A stretch of 64,000 nt of DNA, taken from NCBI GenBank assembly GCA_027186245.1, contig CP114482.1, forward strand, positions 4,097,001 to 4,161,000. The letters are read 5' to 3'. Source of the stretch: Coriaria nepalensis (lineage: Eukaryota; Streptophyta; Magnoliopsida; Cucurbitales; Coriariaceae). Both the position numbers and the translations under genes were made by a program. Shown here piece after piece: positions 45,901 to 55,385 of the stretch; position 1 is the stretch's first letter; the number at the start of each line of letters is the position of its first letter. The notes under the pieces are model-generated. The model was not told the origin of the DNA and searched no databases. It was given only the letters and a program-made list of their open reading frames with translations.

Positions 45901-46069
45901 TGAACTAAGAATTCTTCTCTCCTCTCTCGGTGAAATTTCACCTATGGCAATTTATAGCCAAAATTGAGAAAACTAGATTATTGTTTTGTTGTGATCATTG
46001 AAGAATGGATATTCATCTACTTTCCCCGAGAATTGGATAGATATAGATGCTAAAGTAGTGGGGAAACAC
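42932..46069. other. Intergenic DNA, very AT-rich
   Basis: No confirmed gene. Contains a CAAAAATA-type tandem run at 44005-44042, poly-T at 44729-44745, poly-A at 44961-44980, and a TA run at 45088-45110. An 18-base perfect palindrome ACCTCCATTAATGGAGGT is at 44160-44177. A possible first exon at 43448 is listed separately. Confidence 0.5.
43448..43500 (+). other. Possible first coding exon of an unidentified gene
   Basis: An ATG at 43448 (MLSDCSNGPGSHDSFDM) is preceded by a leader-like pyrimidine-rich stretch with GATTAGGGTTTTTGCCG, as in plant 5' untranslated regions, and followed by a GTAATT donor-like sequence at 43499. No continuing exon was found in the next several kilobases, which are AT-rich. 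It could be a truncated duplicate of a host gene 5' end. Function unknown. Confidence 0.25.
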
Positions 46070-47595
46070 GATGGCCAACAAGTTTCTCTCTATAGCTAGC
46101 TTTTTCATAGGCTACTTTCGCTTTATACTGTATCTTCTGCATTGTAATTTGCACTCTTAGAACAATATTTTATTGGGGTATGAAGACAAAGATAAGTACT
46201 CTAAGCAAATAATACGAAGGACCAATGAATTCCAGTAGTGCGCTTGATTTATGCGAGCACCGACACTAACTATTTAATTATGATTAATGGATGAACCCTT
46301 TACTAAATACAATTATCTGAATATTTTAATCTAATTTCTGCAAGTTACTGTTAATTAACCACTAATTGTCTTCATTAGTGAAAAGATTAATGCTATATGA
46401 TCACTTCTTAGTATTGAGTTGTTCTTAATGAATGGAAGATTATGTTTGATTTTCATTCTAAATAAATAAATAAAAACTCTAAGCAGTAGTACAGTTGCGT
46501 TACTTGGCTACTTAAGGAGGGATTAAGAAGAAGTTAATTCGAACATACAATATATATATATATATATATATAATCTTTATATTTCGACCATATAGAAAAT
46601 ACTATTAAGACCAAATCATTAAAGTGGGAAAGGATGTTTAATGCACATACTAATGATATATTATAATTATACACAACGTGTTCATCGATATACAAACAGA
46701 TTACCAAGAAAATCAAACTATTAAATCAATAACATAATATCCAATTTCTCAACAAACCTAAAAGTAGTATCTTTTCAAGAATCCAAAAATTACAGAATAT
46801 ATATTACATAGATAGAAAAATCAATCCGGATTATAAAATTTCATAGAGTCATAAATCTAAGTTTAATCAGATTTACGCTTAGATATGAGTATCATAAAAT
46901 TGTGATAGACATCAAGAATTAAGGTAAGGCTCTAAACCTTTCTCAATCAAACTCAGAACAAGATTCATAAATATGCGTAAACCCTAAAAATAGAATCGAT
47001 CTATACCAGCATAGAAAAGAAGTAAGATAATCTCAAGCAAGATCAAAACATTTCGATGCAAATATAAATCCCTAAAATGATCATAGAAAAGAAGAAACCA
47101 ACATTACAGATCGATTCCAGAAGAAACGGCAAGAGATGAGAAACCCTAGAGATCATAGACGTGAATGATCGAGAGAGAGAGACATACCAAGTCTCTAACA
47201 AAAGATAACTGGGTAAGCAACAAATGGATCATAATATTTTTGGGCCTCTATCCAAAAAACCCGGTTGCTTTAACATAAGCTCTCACAAGGTCTTGGGCTT
47301 AAGAAACATAACATGATGATTAATATCCAAGAAGATCGAAGACATGCACTTGCTTTAAACTCACGTAGAACAAGATAACAAGATGTTAAGAACTAAATAT
47401 TAACAACATACTTGAAACAATCCCTTTCCGATAGGAATATAACTTAATAGGAGCCCGAAAAAAGAAAACAAAAAAAACAAACAACAAACACACACATCGA
47501 TAACTTAGTCAACGACGCTGACCCTCGGTCTCTATCTTGATACGATTAAACTATGATGACCCATAGTACGCACATGTTCCGTGCATACAATATCC
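46070..47595. other. 3' side of duplicated unit A, including an unmatched insert
   Basis: Sequence around 46090-46260 (TGTATCTTCTGCATTGTAATTTGCAC..., AATGAATTC) matches 53560-53720, and 47340-47510 matches 54540-54690, so this belongs to a tandem duplication containing the secreted-peptide gene. The part at about 46700-47230 has no counterpart in unit B; it contains AGAAACCCTAGAGATCATAG and a GA run, resembling the 5' leader of an unidentified minus-strand gene. Confidence 0.55.
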
Positions 47596-47805
47596 CTATC
47601 CGTCTATTGTATTACTGCAAGGTTTAACAGGTTTGTCATGGTTGGTTATTATGCTAGTATGACTACCTGGACCTCCTTGGAGAATTCTACTAACTTGGGG
47701 ATCCCACAACAATTCAAAGTAGTCCAAGTCTTCTTCTGCAATAATATTGAGACAATTACTGGTTGCGTTTTGTTGCACTAGCACGTGATGAGCATAAGCT
47801 TCGCA
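47596..47805 (-). pseudogene. Secreted peptide gene, copy 1, 3' part (split)
   Basis: Minus strand, collinear with residues about 28 to 95 of the intact copy at 54696-55043: CEAYAHHVLVQQNATSNCLNIIAEEDLDYFELLWDPQ, then a diverged region and KPVKPCSNTIDG followed by TAG. After that stop the same frame still reads GYCMHGTCAYYG, so the Cys-containing tail may have been lost by a nonsense change. The 5' part of the gene, with signal peptide and start, is at 52599-52681; a copia element separates them. The join at 47805 falls between the Leu and Cys codons at the end of the signal peptide. Confidence 0.9.
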
Positions 47806-48004
47806 TATAATAGATAAATCTAAGCTCCTGATTTCCTCCTAATATTGTGATCATCCTTATTGATAATATCCTTGTATATCTTTGTAAAGATACTTTGTTA
47901 TTTTCCCTATATTGTTAAGATCTCAAACTCTTGTACTTGTATAACTATGGCAACAAAGCTTAATAATATCCATTATATTTTGTACGATAATCAGAACTCT
48001 TTTA
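47806..48004 (+). repeat. 5' LTR of the peptide-gene copia
   Basis: Begins TATAATAGATAAATCTAAGC and ends AACTCTTTTA directly before the primer-binding site TGGTATCAAAGC (48005-48016). The 3' copy has the same unusual ends. Confidence 0.93.
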
Positions 48005-48016
48005 TGGTATCAAAGC
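48005..48016 (+). other. Primer-binding site of the peptide-gene copia
   Basis: TGGTATCAAAGC, initiator tRNA-Met type, abuts the LTR with no spacer. Confidence 0.88.
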
Positions 48017-48069
48017 TAACTTTCTATTAGTTTTTTTCTCATTTTTTTTTCCAACCGCCCGCTACTTCA

Positions 48070-49035
48070 TGGATTCCGCCACTCTCCAAGCCGCTACCCT
48101 TGCCGTTGCAGCTGTTGGAATTCTCTACTATAGAGGATAATGTTATTGTTACTACTTCTCAAGCTGCGTCACTTGTTGTGCCACCGGTTGTCGTCCAAGA
48201 AGTACCCCATGCTATTCCGAATGGACTTCCTCTCGTTGCCATAAACGCACACTAGCAGCTGCTTCTACAATTGACCCCAATCAATTTTCCTTCTTGTCGA
48301 GCCCAAGTCGAAGTTTTATTTATCGATTATGGTCTGCTCAGCTATCTTGATGGCTTCGTCGTTGCTCCGCCATGTGGCACAACTATTGTCATATCCGCTG
48401 CCTTCATTCCTTGGCTTCGCCAAGACAACCTCATTCATTCTGCACTATTTGGATCGGTCTCGACTGAAGTGATGCCCCTAATAGCTTCGACTCCTATTGC
48501 TGCTATTGTATAAATGACCCTCTTCTATCTTTATGCCAACCGTTTTAGAACCAGAGTGATGCAAATTAAGGATGACCTATCCTTACTCACTATTGAAAAC
48601 CAATTAGTCTCGGCATTTCTTCAGGTTATCAAGGTTAAAACTAATGAATTAGCAACAATTGATCATCCTCTACTAGATGATGATATAACTTTATACATTG
48701 TTGGTCTCATCCGTTCTCATGGAACGCCTTACTGATTCGAAGAGTTTCATAATCTTCTTATCACCCACGAGTCTTATCTTAAATGCCTTGATTCTATCGT
48801 AGCCTCGCTTGTTGTAACCTCCAATGCCTCTACCTACTCACGGGATTACACACCTCGCCATTCCTTTGGTATACACAAAGGCAGTTCTTCCAATCCTCGC
48901 CATTCTCAAAATTCTCGAAGTCGTGGTAGGATTAATAATCGTGGTGTCGGATCCTCCCAAGATCGTCCTAATGTCACCTGCCAATGGTGTGCGATTCATG
49001 GGCATACCGTTGATGTATATAGCAAGCTTCGTGCC
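48070..49035 (+). pseudogene. Copia gag (peptide-gene element)
   Basis: ATG at 48070 followed by a broken frame. Recognisable gag pieces are LLSYLDGFV near 48328, WLRQDNLIHSALFGSVSTEV near 48412, MQIKDDLSLLT near 48560, HPLLDDDITLYIVGLI near 48664 and ITHESYLKCLDS near 48763, with a decayed zinc knuckle CQWCAIHGHTVDVY at 48979-49020 where the last Cys is Tyr. Several stops and frame changes. Confidence 0.85.
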
Positions 49036-49069
49036 ACCGTTAATTCTGCCATTATTGTTCCTCCTCCAA

Positions 49070-49448
49070 ACTGAGATAATCCCTCTTGGCTCTTGGACTA
49101 TAGCACCTCACACAACATCACCTCCGACCTAGGCAATCTCTCCATTCATTCCGAATATGATGGGAGCGACGGGGTTTGTATTGCGGATGGTACAGGTCTT
49201 GCTATTTCCCATATTGGTTCAACAAAGCTTTGCTTTACATCTTGTACTTTTAAGCTTTCTAATATTTTATGTGTTCTAAAGGCTCGTCGGAATTTGTTGT
49301 CCATTCATGATTTTATCAAGTTAAATAACATGGTTCTTGAATTTCATCCATCTCATTTTCTTATTAAGGATCGAACAATAGGGGGGCCTCTACTACACAA
49401 CCCATGTGAGAACGGAATGAATCTACTTGCTCCGGTCACCAACCTATA
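49070..49448 (+). pseudogene. Copia protease and start of integrase (peptide-gene element)
   Basis: WLLDYSTSHNITSDLGNLS corresponds to the copia protease start (WLLDSGATHH-T-DL), so DSG has become DYS and the enzyme would be dead. It continues with DGTGLAISHIGSTKL, LSNILCVLKARRNLLSIHDFIK and LEFHPSHFLIKDR, typical of the protease-integrase junction, then a stop at 49449. Confidence 0.85.
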
Positions 49449-50135
49449 GGCCGGCGGCAATGCTTGGTGAACGAGCTCCTTTATCAAGCTGGCAGTGAAG
49501 ACTTGGTCATCCACCATTAAAACTTAGTTCTTATCTCATAAATAAATTTTGTTTGCCCATTGCAAAGGAAATCTCTTATATTAGAGATTTTTGTATTGCC
49601 AGTGCTTCGAATAAAAATCATCGTTTGCCATTTCGGGATACCTCCCTTACCAACTCTCATCGTCTACAATACATTTATGCTGATGTTTGGGATCCTAATC
49701 GGATCTCTTAATGGTCATCGTTTTTATTTACTACTTGTTGATCACTTTACGAAATATGCTTGGTTCTTTCCTCTTCAAACTAAGTCACAAGTTGCCATCA
49801 TCTTTCCTCAATACAAGACTTTAGTTGAAAGACAATTTGCTCGTAAAATTGTTAGCTTTTACAACGACAATGGGTGAGTTCTTTGGTCTTCGACACTTTC
49901 TCAATCACCATGGTACTGTTGAACATCATCACCATCAAGTTGTCACTACTAGCCTCACACTTCTCACTCAAGCTCCCTTCCACTCTCCTATTGGGCTTTC
50001 TCTTTTAAAATGACAACATATCTCCTTAATCGAACTCTTACATCTTTGCTTATTGGCAAGAGCCTGTACGAGTGTCTCTTTGACAAACCACCGAATTATC
50101 ACAAGCTTCAAGTTTTTGGTTGTCTATGTTTTCCT
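49449..50135 (+). pseudogene. Copia integrase (peptide-gene element)
   Basis: Highly broken. Pieces: FLPYQLSS-IHLC region near 49640, LLVDHFTKYAWFFPLQTKSQV at 49732-49795 (catalytic core with first Asp), FYNDNG at 49857-49875 in place of TDNGGEF, and YLLNRT, IGKSLYECLF and NYHKLQVFGCLCFP near 50020-50130. Deleted and frameshifted between these. Confidence 0.8.
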
Positions 50136-50775
50136 TAGTTGAAACTGTATAACACTCATAAACTTGAATCTAACTCCAGGCCTTGCACGTTTGTTGGCTA
50201 CTCAACTTCTCAATCCGCATACAAATGCATGGCTCTTGACTCTCAACGAGTTTTTCTATCCCGGCATGTCAAATTCAATGAAATAGTCTTCCCATCTCTT
50301 TATCCTACTTGGTTTAACACTGTTTCTTCGTGCTCCACGTTACTACAAAATTTACCCAGTCCACCTTCTAGTGGACAAGTTTCTCCACCACACCCTATAC
50401 GTGGTTCCTCCTCTCATTTTTGTCCATCCCCACATTTTGGTGTTGACCCTTAGACCTTGTCGAGCAGAGGTGTCGACCGTCGAGACATTCATTAAGCAAA
50501 GGCGTCGACCCCTTAATCCCATCGAGTAGGGGTGTCGACCTGTCGAAACATTCATTGAGCAACAACATCGACCTATCGAGCCCTTCTTTGAGTAGGGGCG
50601 TCGACTCTTCGGCCCTGTCGAGTAGGGGTATCGACCCATTAAGACATTCCAATAGGCTAACCACTGCCCTACCCGTGCCTTTAGTTGAGTCTTATCCTCA
50701 TTTGCCTAATGCTACTGCATCGTCTCCTGCTTTCTTGGACACTATCTCTATACCACCTCCTCCCTCCCGGTAACA
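50136..50775 (+). pseudogene. Copia integrase tail and linker with GTCGAC repeats
   Basis: The frame 50139-50453 reads TFVGYSTSQSAYKCMALDSQRVFLSRHVKFNE, the end of copia integrase, followed by a Ser/Pro-rich linker. Between 50455 and 50645 a repeated element of about 60 bases appears (GTCGACC at 50470, 50494, 50534, 50599; near-matches elsewhere) together with GAGTAGGGG and GACATTCATT words. The same GTCGACCC/ATCGACCC theme occurs in both long LTRs (32480-32930 and 60585-60830). Confidence 0.8.
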
Positions 50776-52400
50776 TTTTATGACTACTAAGTCAATGAAT
50801 AACATCTTCAAACCTAAAGTTCTCAATGCCGCCACAAAGCATCCTCTATCTCTTACAATTGAACCCACTTGTGTTACCCAAGCTATAAAGGACCCTAAAT
50901 GGCGTCTTTCCATGTATGAGGAATTTACGGCTCTCCAAAACCATGACACTTGGGATCTTGTACCTACCAATCAGGCTTGTAATCTTATAGGCTGCAAGTG
51001 GGTTTTTCGTATCAAGCGACATCCAGATGGCTCTACCACTTGCTATAAAGCATGCCTTGTTGCTAAAGGGTTTCATCAACATTCCAAGATTAGATTATGC
51101 CGAAACATTTAGTCTCATTGTCAAGCCTGTCATTATCCAGACAGTCCTATCCGGTGCCGTCATGCGTGGTTGGTATATTCGTCAACTTGATGTTAACAAT
51201 GTGTTTCTCCATGATACCTTAACTGAAACGGTTTACATGTCTCAATCGGCAGAATTCCTCAATCCCTCTTATCCTACACATGTCTGTAAGCTCCACAAAT
51301 CTATGTACGACCTCAAGCAAGCTCCTCGTGCTTGGTACCATTCTCTTAACCCGCCCTTCTCTCCTTTGGTTTCACCCAGGCTCGGTCTAATACGTCTCTC
51401 TTTGTCATGCACATCAGCTTAACTTGCATCTACTTTCTGGTCTATATAGATGACCTTTTAATCACCGACAATGATTCGGCCTTCATCTCTCAAGTCATTT
51501 TCCAATTATCCTCCCTATTCTCTGTTAAAGATCTCGGACCCCTATACTATTTTCTATGTGTAGAGGTGCTACCTTGTTGAGAGGGGATTTTTCTTAGTCA
51601 ACAAAAGTACATCTTGGATGTGCTAACTCGTCATAAGATGGATGGTGCTCGTCCTCTTCACATGCCAATGATGCCATTTATTTCTCTTTCAACAATTGAC
51701 TCTTCCGACCTAGCGGATGCTACGGCCTATAGTCAAGCTATAGGTGACCTCTAGTACCTAACTCTTACCCGGCCGAATATTTCATTCCTGGTAAGCCGTC
51801 TTACTCAATTTATGGCTGTTGCCATGCTCACACATTAGTTTGCTATTAAGCATCTTCTTTGTTATCTCAAGGGCACCCTCAGTCATGGCTTACTCCTCTG
51901 TCGCTCTACTAATTTCACTATCACTGCCTATTCCGATGTTGATTGGGCTAGGAATCCCATCGATCACACCTCCACTTCAGCATTTGTCATCTTTCTTGGT
52001 CCTAATCTGATTGTGTGGAGCTCTCGTAAACAACGTGCAGTTGCTCGCTCTTCCACTGAAGCTAAATATCGGGCTCTTGCTCGCACCGCCTCCGAAGTTC
52101 GATGGATACAAAACCTCTTCCCCGAGCTTCTCATTCCACTTAAATGCTCTTCTCTCAACTTATGTGACAACAATGGTGCTACACACCTATCTCTCAACCC
52201 GGTAATGCACTCTCACATGAAACACATTTCCATCAACATCCACTTTGTCCAGGATGTTGTTACCAAAGGTCTCCTCGCTATTTCTCACATCTCGACCATT
52301 GATGAACTTGCCGGTTTACTTACCAAGCCTCTTAGTAGGCCTCGTTTTCAGCTATTGTGCAACAAAATCTCTATTGCCGATGGCACGTCGGTTTTGCAGG
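50776..52400 (+). pseudogene. Copia RT and RNase H (peptide-gene element)
   Basis: RT: EPTCVTQAIKDPKWRLSMYEEFTAL, LIGCKWVFRIKRHPDGS, then after a shift DYAETFSLIVKPVIIQTVL, RQLDVNNVFLHDTLTETVYMSQ and HVCKLHKSMYDLKQAPRAWY. VYIDDLLIT near 51437 carries the YVDD-type active site as YIDD. RNase H at 52013-52400: SSRKQRAVARSSTEAKYRALA, LCDNNGATHLSLNPVMHSHMKHI, LLTKPLSRPRFQLL. Frame changes near 51085, 51420 and 51990. Confidence 0.9.
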
Positions 52401-52404
52401 GGCA

Positions 52405-52598
52405 TATAATAGATAAATCTAAGCTCTTGATTTCCTTATAATATTGTGATCATCTTTATTGATAATATCCTTGTATATCTATGTAAAGATACTTTGCTAT
52501 TTTCCCTATACAGTTAAGATCTCAAAGTACTTATATTACTATGACAATAAGGCTTAATAATATTCATTACGTTATCTCCGATAATCAAAACTCTTTTA
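52405..52598 (+). repeat. 3' LTR of the peptide-gene copia
   Basis: Begins TATAATAGATAAATCTAAGC after a purine-rich GCAGGGGCA and ends AACTCTTTTA, followed by the target copy TCGCA. Matches 47806-48004 with substitutions and small gaps. Confidence 0.92.
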
Positions 52599-52681
52599 TC
52601 GCATAGGGCTGTGTTGATCGGCAGCACCAATAGCATGATCAGCATCATTGCATAGGGAAAAATACTTTTCTCATACCTCAT
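52599..52681 (-). pseudogene. Secreted peptide gene, copy 1, 5' part (split)
   Basis: Start codon at 52681 on the minus strand: MRYEKSIFPYAMMLIMLLVL followed by PINTALC, a typical signal peptide with a hydrophobic core, almost identical to the start of copy 2. The copia element interrupts it at the Leu-Cys boundary. The upstream 200 bases also match the upstream region of copy 2 (52690-52800 with 55050-55165), but the TATATATATA box of copy 2 reads ATATAAG here. Confidence 0.92.
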
Positions 52682-52799
52682 CCTTCTCTCTTTCCTGATC
52701 TTGATTCTTTATTAATCTCCTAACTATGTAGTTAGGTTTTGTATGGGTTAATTTTGTGAACGACCATGGATGATCAGTATTACTAGTCTTATATGTAGT

Positions 52800-54695
52800 C
52801 TAGGCAAATATTATATTATGGTCGGGTGTGTACGTACTTCTGAGAATAAAGGTGCTTTGAATGAAAACACATTGCTTTTTTAAATTATAACTCAATCAAC
52901 AAACCAGTACCTATAGGCTATAACACTAGAACTTAATACTGAAAAAAAAATAATTAAAAAATAATTAAAAAATAATTAAAAAATAAAAATTTGATAGTTC
53001 TATATAAGCACTCTATTTAAAGACATGGGTACGCAGATAAAAAGTAGAATTTGTGTTAACTAGAATTTATATAAGACATTGTGTTCTAATTTATATAAGA
53101 CATTGCATAGCTAAGAAAACAAAAAAATCTAGTTAAACAAGATTCTTTTACAAGAAAAAAATTCTTTCAATGTATTATCAACCCTCTCTTTTTTTTCCCA
53201 CTCTGACATCATGGAACCCGAGCTCCGTCCATAGACAAGATAAGTGAAGAGTACCAAGAATTCTCAATTCCATATTTGGGGCTTCAAATATAAGTTTTTC
53301 CGCGGCAGTAAAAAATTAGAAAAAAAAATAATAATAAAAATATAATTTTTAAATTTTATAAATATTTTTTTTATAATTATTAAAAATTGAAATATTTTAT
53401 TTTAATATATCAAACGTATAAAAAATCATATATTATTTTTATTTAAGACAGCCTGTTTTGAAATACTTAAAAGCAAACAGGGCCCAAGTTCCTTTTTTTT
53501 TAATCACTCTCAGCTAGCTTTATTAGCTATACATTACATCTACTTTCGGTTTATTCTTTATAATATATATATATATACCTTATCTTCTGCCCTCTAATTT
53601 GCACTCTTAGTGCTATATATATATTTTACTGGCTTGAAGATAAAGACAAGTACTAACTAAAGCAATAATACAAAAGGCCCAATGAATTCTACCACTACGC
53701 TTATTCGGGCACCGACACTTACTATACTAATTGATTAGTTTATCTAATTTCTATATCTTATAACTAACTACTACCTGTCTTTCTTAGTGAATGATATTCA
53801 ATGCTACATAAATGACAGTACACATCAACTCTTAAGTCACATTTGGTTCCGTTCTTTGGCGAGAGCGTAAGAATTTTTCATTTTATTTTATTAATTGGTT
53901 AGAGAGAGATCTATAAGATAGATATAAAAAAATTATTTAAAAAATTTATTTCATTCTAATCAAAATATATATATTTTTATTGAGATTATTCTAATCATTT
54001 ATTTATATTAGAATAATTTTTATAAATTTTCAATATCATAATATTATATTTTTATTCATTTTTTTTTTAATTCTCATACATATTTTTGTGCAGCTAATTA
54101 GATGCAAAAAATTATCATTTTGTTTTCATTCTCATTTATATTGCATTCTCTTAAAGAATCGAACTAGATATATCTTTAATTCTTAATGAATGGAATTACT
54201 ATATTTGATTTTCATACATTTCATCTTTTTTTTTTTTTACTTTTTCTTATGGTGAGAAACTATTAAGTTGTTATAGCACAAGATTATGCCCAAACATTAT
54301 CCACCTAGCTAATCGGTCTAGTACAAGGTTATGGATTTAAACATATGATAATGCAATGTCATGTCTTTAGATCATAACCTTGTACTAGACCGATTAGGTG
54401 CAGCGGCAATGTTCCTAGAATTTTAGGTGGGATAGGGATTGTAATTTTTTTTTCATTTTTTCTTCATCATTCAATAAACATATAAAACGGGAAGGGATAC
54501 ATATATTGCACATACTAATCAGTAACTAATGTCTGAGAACATAGAACACAAGCACTTGCTTTCAACACGCTTAAAAATTAGATAACAGACACTAAATAAT
54601 ACACAAGATGCGCTTGAAACGATCCTTTCTCCGGTCGAAAACAAACAAACAAACGGACAAACACACACATGTACAGTTAATACGGCATATAATCA
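52800..54695. other. Junction of the duplicated units, no gene
   Basis: 53170-53290 matches 55400-55530 (upstream flank, units A and B); 53510-53760 matches 46070-46300 (downstream flank). The joint between the two duplicated units therefore lies near 53300-53500. Also present: a repeated AAAAATAATT run (52946-52987), AT-rich DNA, and a 25-base hairpin at 54309-54397. Confidence 0.6.
54309..54397. repeat. Perfect 25-bp inverted repeat (hairpin)
   Basis: The left arm 54309-54333 starts CTAATCGGTCTAGTACAAGG; the right arm 54373-54397 is its exact reverse complement; the spacer is 39 bases. It sits downstream (minus-strand sense) of peptide gene copy 2. A transcript would form a 25-base-pair stem. 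Confidence 0.9.
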
Positions 54696-55043
54696 CTACG
54701 GCGTACAATCACACTCGTTAGAGTATAATTTTTTCCCGTTCGGACAGTAGGGCTGTCCTGCTTTTGTATGACCGCACGGTTTAACAGGAGCGTTCTTATT
54801 GTCCGTTCCACTAGTCTTACTGTGTAGATCAGCTAGCTTGAGAATTCTGCTGAAATGGGGATCCCACAACAAATGAAAGTAGTCCAATTCCTCTTCTGCA
54901 ATAATATTGAGGCGATTGCTGGTTGCGTTCTGCTTCACTAGCACGTGATGATCATAAGCTTCGCATTGGGCTGTGTTGATCGGCAGCACCAATAGCATGA
55001 CCAGCATCATTGCATAGGGCAAGATACTTTTCCCATCCCTCAT
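54696..55043 (-). CDS. Small secreted cysteine-bearing peptide precursor, copy 2
   Basis: Intact 115-codon intronless gene. Residues 1-8 are polar/basic (MRDGKSIL), residues 9-26 hydrophobic (PYAMMLVMLLVLPINTAQ), a signal peptide with likely cleavage near residue 26-28. The middle is acidic (LNIIAEEELDYFHLLWDP) with SRIL at about 69-72, then a spacer with SKTSGTDNKN and a C-terminal segment with four cysteines: KPCGHTKAGQPYC, then SNECDCTP at the end. This layout (signal peptide, acidic propeptide, a basic/SRIL-like junction, short Cys-bearing end) resembles plant signalling peptides such as RALF-like proteins, but the YISY and RGC motifs are absent and I do not recognise the family. A near copy at 52681-47596 shows the gene is duplicated. 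A TATA box lies about 108 bases upstream. Confidence 0.8.
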   Translation of the reverse strand: MRDGKSILPYAMMLVMLLVLPINTAQCEAYDHHVLVKQNATSNRLNIIAEEELDYFHLLWDPHFSRILKLADLHSKTSGTDNKNAPVKPCGHTKAGQPYCPNGKKLYSNECDCTP

Positions 55044-55150
55044 CCTTCTCTCTTTTCTGATCTTGATTCTTTATTAATCTCCTAACTATGTAGTTAGGTT
55101 TTGTATGGGTTAATTTGTGAACGACCACGGATGATCAGTATCACTAGTCT

Positions 55151-55160
55151 TATATATATA
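55151..55160 (-). promoter_or_regulatory. TATA box of the secreted peptide gene, copy 2
   Basis: TATATATATA followed on the gene strand by AGACTAG, 108 bases before the start codon, a plausible distance for a plant TATA box plus leader. The corresponding stretch in copy 1 is degenerate. Confidence 0.5.
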
Positions 55161-55164
55161 GAGG

Positions 55165-55353
55165 CTAGGCAAAATATTATATTGTGTTAACTAGAATTTA
55201 ATACTGCAAAAGAAACTATCATGATACTTTTTTTAATACGTCAATACGTATATATATAATTAGACTCCACATATAAATTCTAATATTAACAATAAAAATT
55301 TAAAATAAAAAATTCAGCCAAATTTATTTATTTTTCTTATAAATTTATCTTTA

Positions 55354-55385
<32 letters not shown>

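Larger units (their letters stand above)
47806..52598 (+). mobile_element. Copia element inserted in the secreted peptide gene
   Basis: A 4793-base copia element with LTRs of 199 and 194 bases and a perfect target duplication TCGCA (47801-47805 and 52599-52603). Removing it with one target copy gives AAGCTTCGCATAGGGCTGTG, which matches the intact paralogue (AAGCTTCGCATTGGGCTGTG) at 54955-54974. The LTR ends are TATAATAG...CTTTTA rather than TG...CA. Gag, protease, integrase, RT and RNase H are present in copia order but all contain stops. Confidence 0.95.

Noticed and set aside
50352..50664. Two overlapping minus-strand frames with repeated GRRP/STPLL units
   Set aside because: They arise from the GTCGACC tandem repeats in the copia linker, read in antisense; no start context or homologues.
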